Below, in pieces: positions 53,681-62,197 of a DNA stretch of 64,000 nucleotides (position 1 is the first letter of the stretch; each line of letters opens with the position of its first letter). Location: NCBI RefSeq assembly GCF_028823535.1, contig NZ_JAQIYM010000021.1, positions 1 to 64,000 of the forward strand, given 5' to 3'. The translations under genes were made by a program, and so were the position numbers. The notes under the pieces were generated by a model that was given only the letters and a program-made list of their open reading frames with translations, was not told the DNA's origin and did not search any database. This DNA is from Pseudomonas serbica (GTDB lineage Bacteria > Pseudomonadota > Gammaproteobacteria > Pseudomonadales > Pseudomonadaceae).

Positions 53681-54673
53681 ATGCGCACGATTCTATTCAG
53701 CAGCCAGACCTACGACCGCGACAGCTTTCTCGCCGCCAATCTGCCGCCCGGTATCGAATTGCACTTTCAGTCGGCACGCCTGAGCCTCGATACCGTCGCA
53801 TTGGCCGAGCATCACGAGGTGGTCTGCGCCTTCATCAATGACGACCTCGGCGCCCCGGTACTCGAACGCCTGGCCGCAGGCGGCACACGCTTGATCGCCC
53901 TGCGCTCGGCGGGCTACAACCATGTCGACCTCGCGGCGGCGAAGCACCTGGGGCTGGCGATCGTGCGCGTCCCGGCCTATTCGCCCCACGCCGTGGCCGA
54001 GCATGCCGTCGCCCTGATCCTGGCACTCAACCGCCGCTTGCACCGCGCCTACAACCGCACCCGCGAAGGGGATTTCAGCCTGCACGGGCTGACGGGGTTC
54101 GACCTGGTGGGCAAGACCGTCGGCGTGGTCGGCACCGGGCAGATCGGCGCGACCTTCGCGAAAATCATGAATGGGTTCGGCTGCCAACTGCTGGCCTACG
54201 ATCCGTTCCCCAACCCGCAGGTCGAAGCCCTTGGCGCCCGCTACCTGGACTTGCCACAGCTCCTTGCCGAGTCGCAGATCATCAGCCTGCACTGTCCGCT
54301 CAACGAGCAGAGCAAGCATTTGATCAACCGCCAATCCCTGGCGCACATGCAGCCAGGCTCCATGTTGATCAATACCGGCCGCGGCGGCCTGGTCGACACC
54401 CCTGCGCTGATCGATGCTTTGAAGAGCGGTCAACTCGGTTATTTGGGACTGGATGTGTACGAAGAAGAAGCCCAATTGTTTTTCGAGGACCGCTCCGATC
54501 TGCCGTTGCAGGACGACGTATTGGCACGGTTGCTGACCTTCCCCAACGTGATCGTCACGGCGCACCAGGCTTTCCTGACCCGTGAAGCCCTGGGCGCGAT
54601 TGCCGCGACCACCTTGCAGAACATCGCGGCCTGGGCGGCCGGGGCCCCGGAGAATCAGGTCGAGAGTGGTTGA
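53681..54673 (+). CDS. ldhA: D-lactate dehydrogenase, NAD-dependent
   Basis: A 330-residue fermentative D-2-hydroxyacid dehydrogenase reducing pyruvate to D-lactate. NAD motif VGVVGTGQIGATFAKIMNGF (about 147-166), catalytic arginine in NTGRGGLVDT, glutamate in GLDVYEEEAQLFFED and histidine in TAHQAFLTREAL. Starts at MRTILFSSQTYD with GGGAGA upstream, 74 bases after the gacS stop, the same neighbour as PA0927. Confidence 0.94.
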   Translation: MRTILFSSQTYDRDSFLAANLPPGIELHFQSARLSLDTVALAEHHEVVCAFINDDLGAPVLERLAAGGTRLIALRSAGYNHVDLAAAKHLGLAIVRVPAYSPHAVAEHAVALILALNRRLHRAYNRTREGDFSLHGLTGFDLVGKTVGVVGTGQIGATFAKIMNGFGCQLLAYDPFPNPQVEALGARYLDLPQLLAESQIISLHCPLNEQSKHLINRQSLAHMQPGSMLINTGRGGLVDTPALIDALKSGQLGYLGLDVYEEEAQLFFEDRSDLPLQDDVLARLLTFPNVIVTAHQAFLTREALGAIAATTLQNIAAWAAGAPENQVESG

Positions 54674-54750
54674 ACCTGATCGAAGGTCATATGCCCGCAC
54701 CATGCTGCGCGTATGCCCGTGCTAGCATATCGCGCATATTTGGAGGACCC

Positions 54751-55185
54751 ATGGTCGAACACGATTTCCGCTACACCCTGATGAACCCGCAACACACCCT
54801 CACCGAATGCCGCGCCCTGGTGCCGGGGCGTTATCAGGTCACCGGCAACGGCGGCTCGATTCGTAACAACGACGTGCTGGTCGTGACCCTCAAGGGCGCC
54901 AAGGACTTGTCCATGCGCCTGACCGTCGAAACGGTTCGCCACCTGATCAATCCGCCGGGCCAATGGGTCGCAGTGGCCAGTGGCCCAGTGTTCGGCGAAC
55001 TGGCGATCCATACCTGGCAGGTGAACTGCGACAGCTGCGCCAAAGAGCTGAGTTTCGAGTTCGCTGTTGACGCCAAGCTGGGCAACAAGGCCGAAAAGCC
55101 TGCCGCCACCGCGCGGATTGCCGAGCTGGGCTGGACCACCGTGGGTGACAAGCACCTGTGCCCAAAATGCCAGGAGTCTGCGTGA
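54751..55185 (+). CDS. Hypothetical protein with C-terminal zinc-ribbon-like cysteines
   Basis: A 144-residue cytosolic protein starting at MVEHDFRYTLMNPQHT behind GGAGG. Two cysteine pairs, CDSC (near 93) and CPKC (near 139), could bind one zinc ion. No other motif recognised. Its stop overlaps the start of the META lipoprotein gene by one base, and it follows ldhA by about 75 bases. Function unknown. Confidence 0.85.
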   Translation: MVEHDFRYTLMNPQHTLTECRALVPGRYQVTGNGGSIRNNDVLVVTLKGAKDLSMRLTVETVRHLINPPGQWVAVASGPVFGELAIHTWQVNCDSCAKELSFEFAVDAKLGNKAEKPAATARIAELGWTTVGDKHLCPKCQESA

Positions 55186-55589
55186 TGAAACGCCTCGCTC
55201 TGACCGCGATGGTGGGTGCAAGCCTGCTGGGCTGCGCCGCCGAACCGGTGCAACTTGAACAAAACCGCAGCTACATCCTGGAATGGATCGGCGAACGTCC
55301 GTTGATGGATTACAGCCACCTGACCATCACCCTGGGTGAAGACGGTCGCGCCTACGGCAACGGCGGCTGCAACCACTGGTTCGCGCCGTACACCCTGGAA
55401 GGCCACAAGCTGAGCTTCGGCAAGATCGGCAGCACCCGCAAACTCTGTGCGCCGGCCCTGATGGAGCAGGAGAAACGCTTCCTCCAGGCACTGGAAGGCG
55501 TGCAGCGCTGGGACGTCTCGTCGATCGACCAGATGCGTTTCTGGCCTGCTGAAGGCAAGCCGCTACGCTGGTGGCTGGAAGAGGGTTGA
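55185..55589 (+). CDS. META domain-containing lipoprotein
   Basis: A 134-residue lipoprotein with lipobox SLLGC (cysteine near residue 17). The META/HslJ-like domain is visible as GEDGRAYGNGGCNHWFAPYTLEGHKLSFGKIGSTRKLC and a C-terminal MRFWPAEGKPLRWWLEE. Two conserved cysteines in NGGCN and KLCAP may form a disulfide. META-domain proteins such as HslJ are linked to stress or novobiocin resistance; the role here is unknown. Confidence 0.88.
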   Translation: MKRLALTAMVGASLLGCAAEPVQLEQNRSYILEWIGERPLMDYSHLTITLGEDGRAYGNGGCNHWFAPYTLEGHKLSFGKIGSTRKLCAPALMEQEKRFLQALEGVQRWDVSSIDQMRFWPAEGKPLRWWLEEG

Positions 55590-55600
55590 TCCCGCCTGGA

Positions 55601-55633
55601 TGATCGTTCCCACGCAGATCGCGGGAACGATCA
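55601..55633. terminator. Bidirectional terminator/inverted repeat
   Basis: TGATCGTTCCC and GGGAACGATCA flank an 11-base centre. It lies between convergent genes. The same GATCGTTCCCACG-type inverted repeat is widespread between Pseudomonas genes, so it may be a dispersed repeat serving as terminator. Confidence 0.7.
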
Positions 55634-56101
55634 TCAGTTAGTCGCCTGCAAAGCTTCGAGCTTGGCCACCACCCCCGCCGCCGTCTGCTCGCCCATCAAT
55701 TGTTCCCGCACCTTGCCCTTGTTATCGACGATGTAGGTCACCGGCAACGCCTCACTGCGCGGCAGATCGAACAACTCGGAAGGGTCCTGCGCCAGCACGG
55801 TGAACTTGATGCCGAGTTTCTCGCTGGCACTTTTCAGCTCTTCGCCCTGCACATTGTCGAAGTTGACCCCGAACACGCCGATCTTCTTGTCCTTGAGTTG
55901 CTCGGCCAGTGTGTTCAACTCCGGAATCTCGGTACGGCACGGCCCGCACCATTCGGCCCAGTAGTTGATTACCAGCCACTTGCCGTCCAGACGCTCGGCG
56001 GCGACCTTCTGTCCGTTCTGATCGATCCCGTAGTCGTTACCGCAGCCCCCCAGCATCAACGCCCCGATAATCGTCAATGCCGCTGCCAGTCGCCTTGTCA
56101 T
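55634..56101 (-). CDS. TlpA/ResA-type thioredoxin-like lipoprotein
   Basis: A 155-residue envelope thiol-disulfide protein. Lipobox LMLGGC (cysteine near residue 20), then the thioredoxin fold with WAEWCGPCRTEIPEL (active site CGPC, near 50-53) and cis-proline region EALPVTYIVDNKGKV. It would act in the periplasm as a reductant or oxidant of substrate proteins. Start MTRRLAAALTIIG fits the signal peptide. Divergent from arsC. In the position of PA0953. Confidence 0.92.
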   Translation of the reverse strand: MTRRLAAALTIIGALMLGGCGNDYGIDQNGQKVAAERLDGKWLVINYWAEWCGPCRTEIPELNTLAEQLKDKKIGVFGVNFDNVQGEELKSASEKLGIKFTVLAQDPSELFDLPRSEALPVTYIVDNKGKVREQLMGEQTAAGVVAKLEALQATN

Positions 56102-56215
56102 GTCATGTTCCTTGTCCAGAATTGAATGCGCGTGCGCCCCATCGCCTGCCAAGGTTCAGGATTACGCGCTGCCCAGTTAGAATAGCCGCCACCTTACGCA
56201 AGATGCGACCCGCTC

Positions 56216-56569
56216 ATGACCGATCTGACGCTTTATCACAACCCGCGCTGCTCGAAATCCCGCGGTGCGCTCGAACTCATAGAAGCCCGCGGCCTGACCC
56301 CGACGGTGGTCCGCTACCTGGAAACGCCGCTGGACGCCGCGCAACTCCAGAGCCTGCTGGGCAAACTCGGGATCAGTGCCCGCCAACTGCTGCGCACCGG
56401 CGAAGACGAATACAAGGCCCTGAACCTGGCCGACAGCAGCCTGAGCGAGGCGCAGTTGATCGCTGCCATCGCCGCCCACCCGAAACTGATGGAGCGACCG
56501 ATCCTCGAAGTCGGTGACAAGGCCATCATCGGCCGTCCGCCAGAGCAGGTCCTGGAGCTGTTGCCGTGA
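56216..56569 (+). CDS. arsC: ArsC family protein (YfgD-like arsenate reductase)
   Basis: A 117-residue glutaredoxin-fold protein with the active cysteine in YHNPRCSKSRGAL (C12) and the conserved LLRTGEDEYKAL segment. True arsenate reduction is not certain because no arsenic resistance genes are adjacent; YfgD-type homologues are often housekeeping. The stop overlaps the wrbA GTG start by four bases. Confidence 0.92.
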   Translation: MTDLTLYHNPRCSKSRGALELIEARGLTPTVVRYLETPLDAAQLQSLLGKLGISARQLLRTGEDEYKALNLADSSLSEAQLIAAIAAHPKLMERPILEVGDKAIIGRPPEQVLELLP

Positions 56570-57162
56570 GTGCGCCGTACATTCTGGTGCTCTATTACAG
56601 CCGCAGCGGCTCGACCAATGAAATGGCCCGGCAAATTGCCCGTGGCGTCGAACAGGCCGGCCTTGAAGCCCGCCTGCGCACGGTACCGGCGATTTCCACC
56701 GAATGCGAAGCCGTGTCGCCGGATATCCCGGAGGAAGGCGCGCTCTACGCCAGCCTCGATGACCTGAAGAACTGCGCCGGCCTGGCGCTGGGCAGCCCGA
56801 CCCGCTTCGGCAACATGGCGGCGCCACTCAAGTACTTTCTCGACGGCACCAGCAACCTGTGGCTGACCGGCGCCCTTGTGGGCAAACCCGCCGGAGTGTT
56901 TACCTCCACTGCAAGCCTGCATGGCGGGCAGGAAACCACGCTGCTGTCGATGATGCTGCCGTTGTTGCACCACGGCATGTTGATCACGGGCCTTCCCTAC
57001 AGCGAGTCGGCGCTACTGGAAACCCAGGGCGGCGGTACGCCATACGGCGCCAGCCATCACGCCGGTGCCGATGGCAAAAGCGGCCTGGATGCCCATGAAG
57101 TGGCGCTGTGCCGGGCCCTGGGCATGCGCCTGGCCAAGACTGCACTGAAACTGGAGGGTTGA
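56566..57162 (+). CDS. wrbA: NAD(P)H:quinone oxidoreductase, WrbA family
   Basis: A 198-residue flavodoxin-like enzyme that reduces quinones by two electrons. FMN phosphate loop LYYSRSGSTNEMARQIA (about 6-22), SPTRFGNMAAPLKYFLD (about 79-95), and HGGQETTLLSMMLPLLHHGM carrying the quinone-site residues. Starts at GTG. Middle gene of arsC-wrbA-DUF2069. Confidence 0.94.
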   Translation: MSAPYILVLYYSRSGSTNEMARQIARGVEQAGLEARLRTVPAISTECEAVSPDIPEEGALYASLDDLKNCAGLALGSPTRFGNMAAPLKYFLDGTSNLWLTGALVGKPAGVFTSTASLHGGQETTLLSMMLPLLHHGMLITGLPYSESALLETQGGGTPYGASHHAGADGKSGLDAHEVALCRALGMRLAKTALKLEG

Positions 57163-57164
57163 GG

Positions 57165-57590
57165 GTGGCCAAGAAGCCGAAGGTCCTGCCCGCCATCGAA
57201 TGGCTCGAACCACGGGTTCGGGCCATGCGCGTTATCAGCCTGCTGTGTTTTTTTGGCCTGGTGGGATTGCTCTGCGTTTACTACCTGATGGTCGCCGACC
57301 TGCACGGTGCGCGGCCGTGGGTGATCCTGCTGATTGAACTGGTGCCACTGCTGTTGCTGGCGCCGGGCATGATTGTCGGCAATGCCCGGGGACATTCATG
57401 GATGTGCTTTGTGGTGAACCTGTACTTCATCAAGGGCGCATTGGCCGCTTATGACCCGAACCGGCAGGTCTTCGGCGTGCTGGAGATGGCCGCGAGCCTG
57501 GCGGTGTTCTGTTCGGCACTGTTGTATGTGCGGTGGCGGTATCAGTTGAACCGCAAGTTGGCTGGCGAGGGCGAAATCTCCGTCGCCTGA
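57165..57590 (+). CDS. DUF2069 domain-containing membrane protein
   Basis: A 141-residue inner-membrane protein with four predicted spans (about 25-45, 52-72, 78-98, 104-122), starting at GTG two bases after the wrbA stop with GGAGGGTTGAGG upstream. DUF2069 has no known function but follows wrbA in several gammaproteobacteria. Confidence 0.9.
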   Translation: MAKKPKVLPAIEWLEPRVRAMRVISLLCFFGLVGLLCVYYLMVADLHGARPWVILLIELVPLLLLAPGMIVGNARGHSWMCFVVNLYFIKGALAAYDPNRQVFGVLEMAASLAVFCSALLYVRWRYQLNRKLAGEGEISVA

Positions 57591-57600
57591 GAGATTGCAA

Positions 57601-57657
57601 TCGCCAGCAGGCTGGCTCCCGCAGGGGCTTTGATGTGGTAGCCAGCCTGCGGGCGGC
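57601..57657. repeat. REP-like inverted repeat
   Basis: CAGGCTGGCTCCCGCAGG pairs with GTAGCCAGCCTGCGGGC. Between convergent genes; may double as transcription stop. Confidence 0.6.
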
Positions 57658-58332
57658 TTAATGATTCACTGTGTAAGCCAGCATCATCGAAATCTGGCTC
57701 ATGGGCCGCCCGCCACTTTGTTCATGCCACTGGTTGAACACATCCTGCACCAATGCCAGGTCGCGCAAGCTGGTTGGCACCTTGTCGACGATCTTCTGCG
57801 CATTCAACGCCGCCACTACGTCGTAGCTCGGCACAAAGGTGTCCTTGCCAACCATGCGCAAGAAGCGCGGCGCCGACAACCCGCCCAACTGATGGCCGCG
57901 TTTTTTCAACAAGGTCCACAGCCCGACGATATCGGTCACCGGCCAATCGGCGATCATCGCCCCGAAGCTGCCCTGCTCATGGGCCACGTCCAGCACGAAC
58001 TGGGCATTGCGCGGCACGCTCTTGAGCTTGCCCAGGTGGCGGATGATCCGCGTGTCCTGCATCAGCCGTTCCAGGTGCTCGGCGCTCATCAGCACGACTT
58101 TTTCCGGGTCGAACCTGAAGAACACTTCTTCGAAGGCCGGCCACTTGGCGTCCACCAGGCTGTGCTTGAGCCCGGCGCGGAAGACGCGCAATGCCATGGT
58201 CGAGAGGTAGCGGTCATCGCTGATCTTGCGCAATTGCGCCGGGGTCTTGGGCAGGGGCAGATGGGCTTCCAGTTCAGCGGCCGAACCGAAGCGGTTCAGA
58301 CAGTATTCGTTCAGCCACTTGTAATCGCGCAT
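57658..58332 (-). CDS. DNA-3-methyladenine glycosylase I (Tag)-like protein
   Basis: A 224-residue protein of the HhH-GPD superfamily related to Tag in its central part: FDPEKVVLMSAEHLERLMQDTRIIRHLGKLKSV aligns with the Tag core, and LKKRGHQLGG with the end of the lesion-binding domain. The zinc-binding residues of classical Tag (Cys4, His17, His175, Cys179 in E. coli) have no visible counterparts, and an unrelated 45-residue N-terminus is present. It may repair alkylated bases or have a different substrate. Confidence 0.82.
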   Translation of the reverse strand: MRDYKWLNEYCLNRFGSAAELEAHLPLPKTPAQLRKISDDRYLSTMALRVFRAGLKHSLVDAKWPAFEEVFFRFDPEKVVLMSAEHLERLMQDTRIIRHLGKLKSVPRNAQFVLDVAHEQGSFGAMIADWPVTDIVGLWTLLKKRGHQLGGLSAPRFLRMVGKDTFVPSYDVVAALNAQKIVDKVPTSLRDLALVQDVFNQWHEQSGGRPMSQISMMLAYTVNH

Positions 58333-58366
58333 GCCCTCTCCCGAGAATTAAAACGAAGCAAAAACC

Positions 58367-58456
58367 TGTGGGAGCGGGCTTGCTCGCGAAGGCGGTGCGT
58401 CATTCAACATTGTTGTCGACTGACACAACGCCTTCGCGAGCAAGCCCGCTTCCACA
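58367..58456. repeat. REPIN
   Basis: Almost perfect inverted arms TGTGGGAGCGGGCTTGCTCG and CGAGCAAGCCCGCTTCCACA (one mismatch) around TCAACATTGTTGTCGACTGACA. Between the Tag-like gene and ttcA. Confidence 0.88.
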
Positions 58457-58463
58457 ATTTTGT

Positions 58464-59288
58464 TTAGAGGTTGACCACATTGACGAAGCGCGAAGCGGCG
58501 CTTTCGTCGATCTTGAGGCTGGTGAAATCGAACAGGTTACGATCCGCCAGTTGCGACGGGATCACGTTCTGCAGGCTGCGGAAAATGCTTTCGGTGCGGC
58601 CCGGGGTCTTGCGCTCCCAGTCTTGCAGCATTTCCTTGACCACCTGGCGTTGCAGGTTTTCCTGGGAGCCGCAGAGGTTGCACGGGATGATCGGGAACTG
58701 CTTGAGGTCCGAGTAAGCCTGGATGTCCTTCTCGTTGCAGTAGGCCAGCGGGCGGATCACCACGTTGCGCCCGTCATCGGCACGCAATTTTGGCGGCATG
58801 GCCTTTAGCGAGCCGTTGAAGAACATGTTCAGGAAGAACGTCTCGACGATGTCGTCGCGATGGTGACCGAGGGCCATCTTGGTCGCGCCGATTTCGTCGG
58901 CGAAGGTGTAGAGCGTGCCACGACGCAGGCGCGAGCACAGCGAACAGGTGGTCTTGCCTTCCGGAACCAGCTCCTTGACCACCGAGTAGGTGTCTTTCTC
59001 GACGATGTGGTACTCGATGCCCAGCTCCTTGAGGTAAGCCGGCAGCACATGCTCGGGGAAACCCGGCTGTTTCTGGTCCATGTTCACGGCCACGATCTCG
59101 AACTTGATCGGCGCGACCTTCTGCAAGTGCATCAGCACATCAAGCATGGTGTAGCTGTCCTTGCCGCCGGACAGGCAGACCATGACCTTGTCACCGTCTT
59201 CAATCATGTTGAAATCGGCGACTGCCTCACCGGCCTGTCGGCGAAGGCGCTTTTGCAGTTTGTTCTGGTTGACCGTAAGAGTGCCCAT
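58464..59288 (-). CDS. ttcA: tRNA-cytidine(32) 2-sulfurtransferase
   Basis: A 274-residue enzyme that thiolates C32 of certain tRNAs. PP-loop SGGKDS at 40-45, Fe-S cysteines C115 and C118 in TTCSLC, and a further CNLC pair at 203-206. The start MGTLTVNQNKLQKRLRRQAG fits the family; an in-frame start at 59345 would add 19 residues. Stand-alone gene after a REPIN. Confidence 0.96.
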   Translation of the reverse strand: MGTLTVNQNKLQKRLRRQAGEAVADFNMIEDGDKVMVCLSGGKDSYTMLDVLMHLQKVAPIKFEIVAVNMDQKQPGFPEHVLPAYLKELGIEYHIVEKDTYSVVKELVPEGKTTCSLCSRLRRGTLYTFADEIGATKMALGHHRDDIVETFFLNMFFNGSLKAMPPKLRADDGRNVVIRPLAYCNEKDIQAYSDLKQFPIIPCNLCGSQENLQRQVVKEMLQDWERKTPGRTESIFRSLQNVIPSQLADRNLFDFTSLKIDESAASRFVNVVNL

Positions 59289-59428
59289 GACGCGAAATCC
59301 GTGAGGTGTGACGAAAGGCGGGCATTTTACGCAAAAACCTTTCAAGGGCGTAGTGCCCCGACGGATCGCGCGCCCTACAGATACAACAGCGATTACCCCG
59401 GCGCTTTACAGCGCAATTTGCTCTAAGC

Positions 59429-59478
59429 CTTACCCCCTGTAGGGTTAAGACCTTCCTATACTGCGACATAAGGTCGCA
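59429..59478 (+). promoter_or_regulatory. Leader with two inverted repeats upstream of the YIP1 gene
   Basis: CTTACCC / GGGTTAAG at 59429-59449 is an imperfect palindrome, TATACT follows at 59457, and TGCGAC / GTCGCA form a perfect small hairpin at 59462-59478. A repressor or activator site next to a -10 box is plausible; no named family recognised. Confidence 0.4.
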
Positions 59479-59568
59479 TTCACATACAGACCTATTACTT
59501 ACTTGGCCACGTTGGCCCGTAGGGCGCTCCACTGGGGGGCGACGGTAAAAACAAGAGGAGTGACTGGC

Positions 59569-60171
59569 ATGATCCATCACGTAGTGGGGCTCTTCACCCA
59601 CCCTGACCAAGAATGGAAAGAGATTCGTGGCGATCAGGAAGAAAGTATCAGCCACATGTACCTGACCCATACGCTGATCCTGGCGGCGATACCGGCGGTT
59701 TCGGCCTTTATCGGGACCACGCAGGTGGGCTGGGTCATCGGCAATCGCCCCCCGGTGATGCTGACCGTGGAAAGCGCACTATGGATGACAGTCATGTCGT
59801 ACCTGGCGATGCTCGGCGGTGTAGCGGTGATGGGTGCGTTCATCCACTGGATGGCCCGCACCTATGACGCCAATCCGAGCCTCGCACGCTGCATCGCGTT
59901 CGCAACCTATACCGCTACGCCGCTGTTCGTCGGCGGCCTCGCGGCCCTGTACCCCCACCTGTGGCTGGGGATGGTCGTCGGCACGGCAGCCATCTGCTAC
60001 ACGGTTTACCTGCTGTACGTGGGACTGCCAACCTTCATGAACATTCCATCTGACGAGGGCTTCCTGTTTTCAAGTTCGGTGCTCGCCGTAGGCCTGGTGG
60101 TGCTGGTAGCCATCATGGCGTTCACCGTGATTGTCTGGGGACTCGGCGTGGGGCCGGTCTATACCAATTAA
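59569..60171 (+). CDS. YIP1 family membrane protein
   Basis: A 200-residue inner-membrane protein starting at MIHHVVGLFTHPDQEWKEIRGD with AGAGGAG upstream. Five hydrophobic segments (about 35-50, 65-90, 112-128, 135-160, 172-195) and the bacterial YIP1 pattern FATYTATPLFVGGLAALYPHL. Function unknown; eukaryotic YIP1 proteins act in vesicle traffic, which does not transfer to bacteria. Confidence 0.88.
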   Translation: MIHHVVGLFTHPDQEWKEIRGDQEESISHMYLTHTLILAAIPAVSAFIGTTQVGWVIGNRPPVMLTVESALWMTVMSYLAMLGGVAVMGAFIHWMARTYDANPSLARCIAFATYTATPLFVGGLAALYPHLWLGMVVGTAAICYTVYLLYVGLPTFMNIPSDEGFLFSSSVLAVGLVVLVAIMAFTVIVWGLGVGPVYTN

Positions 60172-60205
60172 CAGCTCACCACAAAAAAATCAGATCTGCC
60201 GACAC

Positions 60206-60229
60206 AGGGCCGCCGCAAGGCGGCCTTTT
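60206..60229 (+). terminator. Intrinsic terminator
   Basis: AGGGCCGCC / GGCGGCCTTTT with GCAA tetraloop, after the YIP1 gene. Confidence 0.85.
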
Positions 60230-60330
60230 AATGCCCAGGCACAAAGAACGCTGAAGACCATTCGGCGCTTCGCCGATTCGCAAGGCCCCGGGCTTGCGGC
60301 ATACTCGACTGATCTGGAGATCCATCAAGC

Positions 60331-60825
60331 ATGCCCGAGCAACTCAACATCCGCGTCGAAGACTGTTTTCAACAAGCCGAATCCTTTTTTAAACGACCTT
60401 TCAAACGCCCTGTGGTCAGCCTCAAGCTGCGTGGGCAGAAAGCCGGTGTCGCGCATCTGCACGAGAACCTTCTGCGTTTCAACCCGCAGTTGTACCGGGA
60501 AAACACCGAAGATTTTCTCAAGCAGACCGTCGCCCATGAAGTCGCGCACCTGATCGCCCATCAATTGTTCGGCGACCGCATCCAGCCTCACGGCGAAGAG
60601 TGGCAACTGATCATGCGCGGTGTTTACGAACTGCCGCCCAACCGCTGCCACACCTACGACGTCAAACGCCGTAGCGTGACCCGTTACATCTACAAGTGCC
60701 CGTGCGCCGACAGCGATTTCCCGTTTTCGGCACAGCGTCATGGCCTGGTGCGTCAGGGGCGGCGGTATTTGTGTCGGCGGTGTCGCAATACCCTGGTATT
60801 CAGTGGGGAGATGCGGATTGAGTAG
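60331..60825 (+). CDS. SprT family zinc-dependent metalloprotease
   Basis: A 164-residue protein with the zinc-protease motif HEVAH at 69-73 followed by LIAHQLFG, and a C-terminal zinc ribbon (YKCPCADSDFPF and YLCRRCRNT). The SprT domain is shared with eukaryotic Spartan, a DNA-protein crosslink protease; the bacterial role is not established. Monocistronic. Confidence 0.93.
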   Translation: MPEQLNIRVEDCFQQAESFFKRPFKRPVVSLKLRGQKAGVAHLHENLLRFNPQLYRENTEDFLKQTVAHEVAHLIAHQLFGDRIQPHGEEWQLIMRGVYELPPNRCHTYDVKRRSVTRYIYKCPCADSDFPFSAQRHGLVRQGRRYLCRRCRNTLVFSGEMRIE

Positions 60826-60852
60826 CGGGAACTGTGGTGGCTGGGCCGGCCT

Positions 60853-60877
60853 ATTCGCGGGCAAGCCCGCTCCTACA
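60853..60877. repeat. Single REP element
   Basis: ATTCGCGGGCAAGCCCGCTC followed by CTACA, a single palindromic REP between the convergent sprT and CoA-transferase genes. Confidence 0.7.
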
Positions 60878-62054
60878 GAATCACTTTGGCACGCCGCAGT
60901 GCCTCAATCTGCTGCGCACTGAACCCCAACTCCCCCAACACCTGATCGGTATGCTGGCCCAGCGCCGCGCCAATATGCCGAGGCTCAGGCAACCCCTGCG
61001 AGAACTTCAAGGGGCACGCCATCTGCGCCTGGCTCGAACCATCCCCCCGCGGCACTTCAGTCACCATTTCCCGCGCCTGCAACTGCGGATGCCGCACCGC
61101 CTCCCCCAGGCTCAAGACGGGCTCGACACAGGCATCAAGCTCGGCGAACAGCGCACACAGGTCGGCAAAGTCATGCTTTTCGAACTCGCTCTTCAACGCT
61201 TCCTTGAGCTGGTGTTGCTGTGCAGGCTGCACCGATAAGCCCAGGCTCGCCCACTCATCCAGCCCCAGCGCCATGCACAACTGTTTCATGAAGCCCGGTT
61301 CCAGGCTGCCCACCGACAACCAGCGCCCATCCCGGGAGCGGTAATAGTCGTAGAAGCTGCCGCCATTGAGCATCTGCTCTTCCCTACCCGGCTCGACCCC
61401 GCAGGCCAGGTACCCGGCACCCGCCATGGCGTTCAGGCTGAACGCGCAATCGGTCATGCTCACGTCCAGATGCTGGCCCTGCCCGGTTTGCTGGCGTGCA
61501 ATCACGGCCGCCAGCAGGCCGATGACCCCGTGCAACGAGCCACCGGCGATGTCTGCTACCTGCATGCCCAGCGGCAGCGGCCCACTGTCGGCGCGACCGC
61601 TGTAGCTGGAAAGCCCGGCCAGGGCCAGGTAGTTGATGTCATGGCCGGCGCGGTCCTTGTAGGGGCCAGTCTGGCCGTAACCGGTGATCGAGACATAGAT
61701 CAGCCGGGGATTGATCGCTTTCAAGGCTTCATAACCCAGCCCCAATCGCTCCATGACACCGGGGCGGAATTGCTCCAGGACGATGTCATGGTCTGCGAGC
61801 AACGACTTGATCACTTCCAGGGCCTGCGGCTGCTTGAGATCCAGCGCCAGGCTGCGCTTGTTGCGATGGAGGTAGGCATGGCTGGCCGATACGCCCCGAT
61901 CGTGGGGTGGCAGCACGCGCAGGAGGTCAATGCGGGTGGGTGATTCGATGCGCAGCACCTCCGCGCCCATGTCGGCCAGCAACAATGAGGCGAACGGCCC
62001 TGGCAACAGCGTCGAAAAATCCAGGATCTTGAGGGAGGCCAATGGACCAGTCAT
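60873..62054 (-). CDS. CaiB/BaiF family CoA transferase (class III)
   Basis: A 393-residue enzyme starting at MTGPLASLKILDFSTLLPGPFA behind GGAGAATACTC. The N-terminal Rossmann part (LLADMGAEVLRIE), the aspartate in GHDINYLALAG (near 169, the position of the catalytic residue) and GGSLHGVIGLLAA are typical. Some relatives are alpha-methylacyl-CoA racemases; the family alone does not decide between CoA transfer and racemisation. The substrate acid is unknown. It is the next gene after dctA on the same strand but a terminator separates them. Confidence 0.9.
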   Translation of the reverse strand: MTGPLASLKILDFSTLLPGPFASLLLADMGAEVLRIESPTRIDLLRVLPPHDRGVSASHAYLHRNKRSLALDLKQPQALEVIKSLLADHDIVLEQFRPGVMERLGLGYEALKAINPRLIYVSITGYGQTGPYKDRAGHDINYLALAGLSSYSGRADSGPLPLGMQVADIAGGSLHGVIGLLAAVIARQQTGQGQHLDVSMTDCAFSLNAMAGAGYLACGVEPGREEQMLNGGSFYDYYRSRDGRWLSVGSLEPGFMKQLCMALGLDEWASLGLSVQPAQQHQLKEALKSEFEKHDFADLCALFAELDACVEPVLSLGEAVRHPQLQAREMVTEVPRGDGSSQAQMACPLKFSQGLPEPRHIGAALGQHTDQVLGELGFSAQQIEALRRAKVIL

Positions 62055-62158
62055 GAGTATTCTCCATGGACGATCCCCCAGACTAGGCAGCCAGGCGGAT
62101 TGCAGCAATCACCTTGGGCGCCAGTTTTGCTGACCGTTGCGCTCAACTGGCCAGAATG

Positions 62159-62184
62159 AAAAAACCCGCCGAAGCGGGTTTTTC
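62159..62184 (-). terminator. Intrinsic terminator of dctA
   Basis: On the minus strand AAAAACCCGC / GCGGGTTTTTT with a short TTCG-type loop, just past the dctA stop. Confidence 0.85.
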
Positions 62185-62197
62185 ATTACATCAGGAC

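Noticed and set aside
56216..56569. Arsenic resistance locus around the ArsC family gene
   Set aside because: No arsR, arsB, arsH or acr3 nearby; the neighbours wrbA and DUF2069 are housekeeping.
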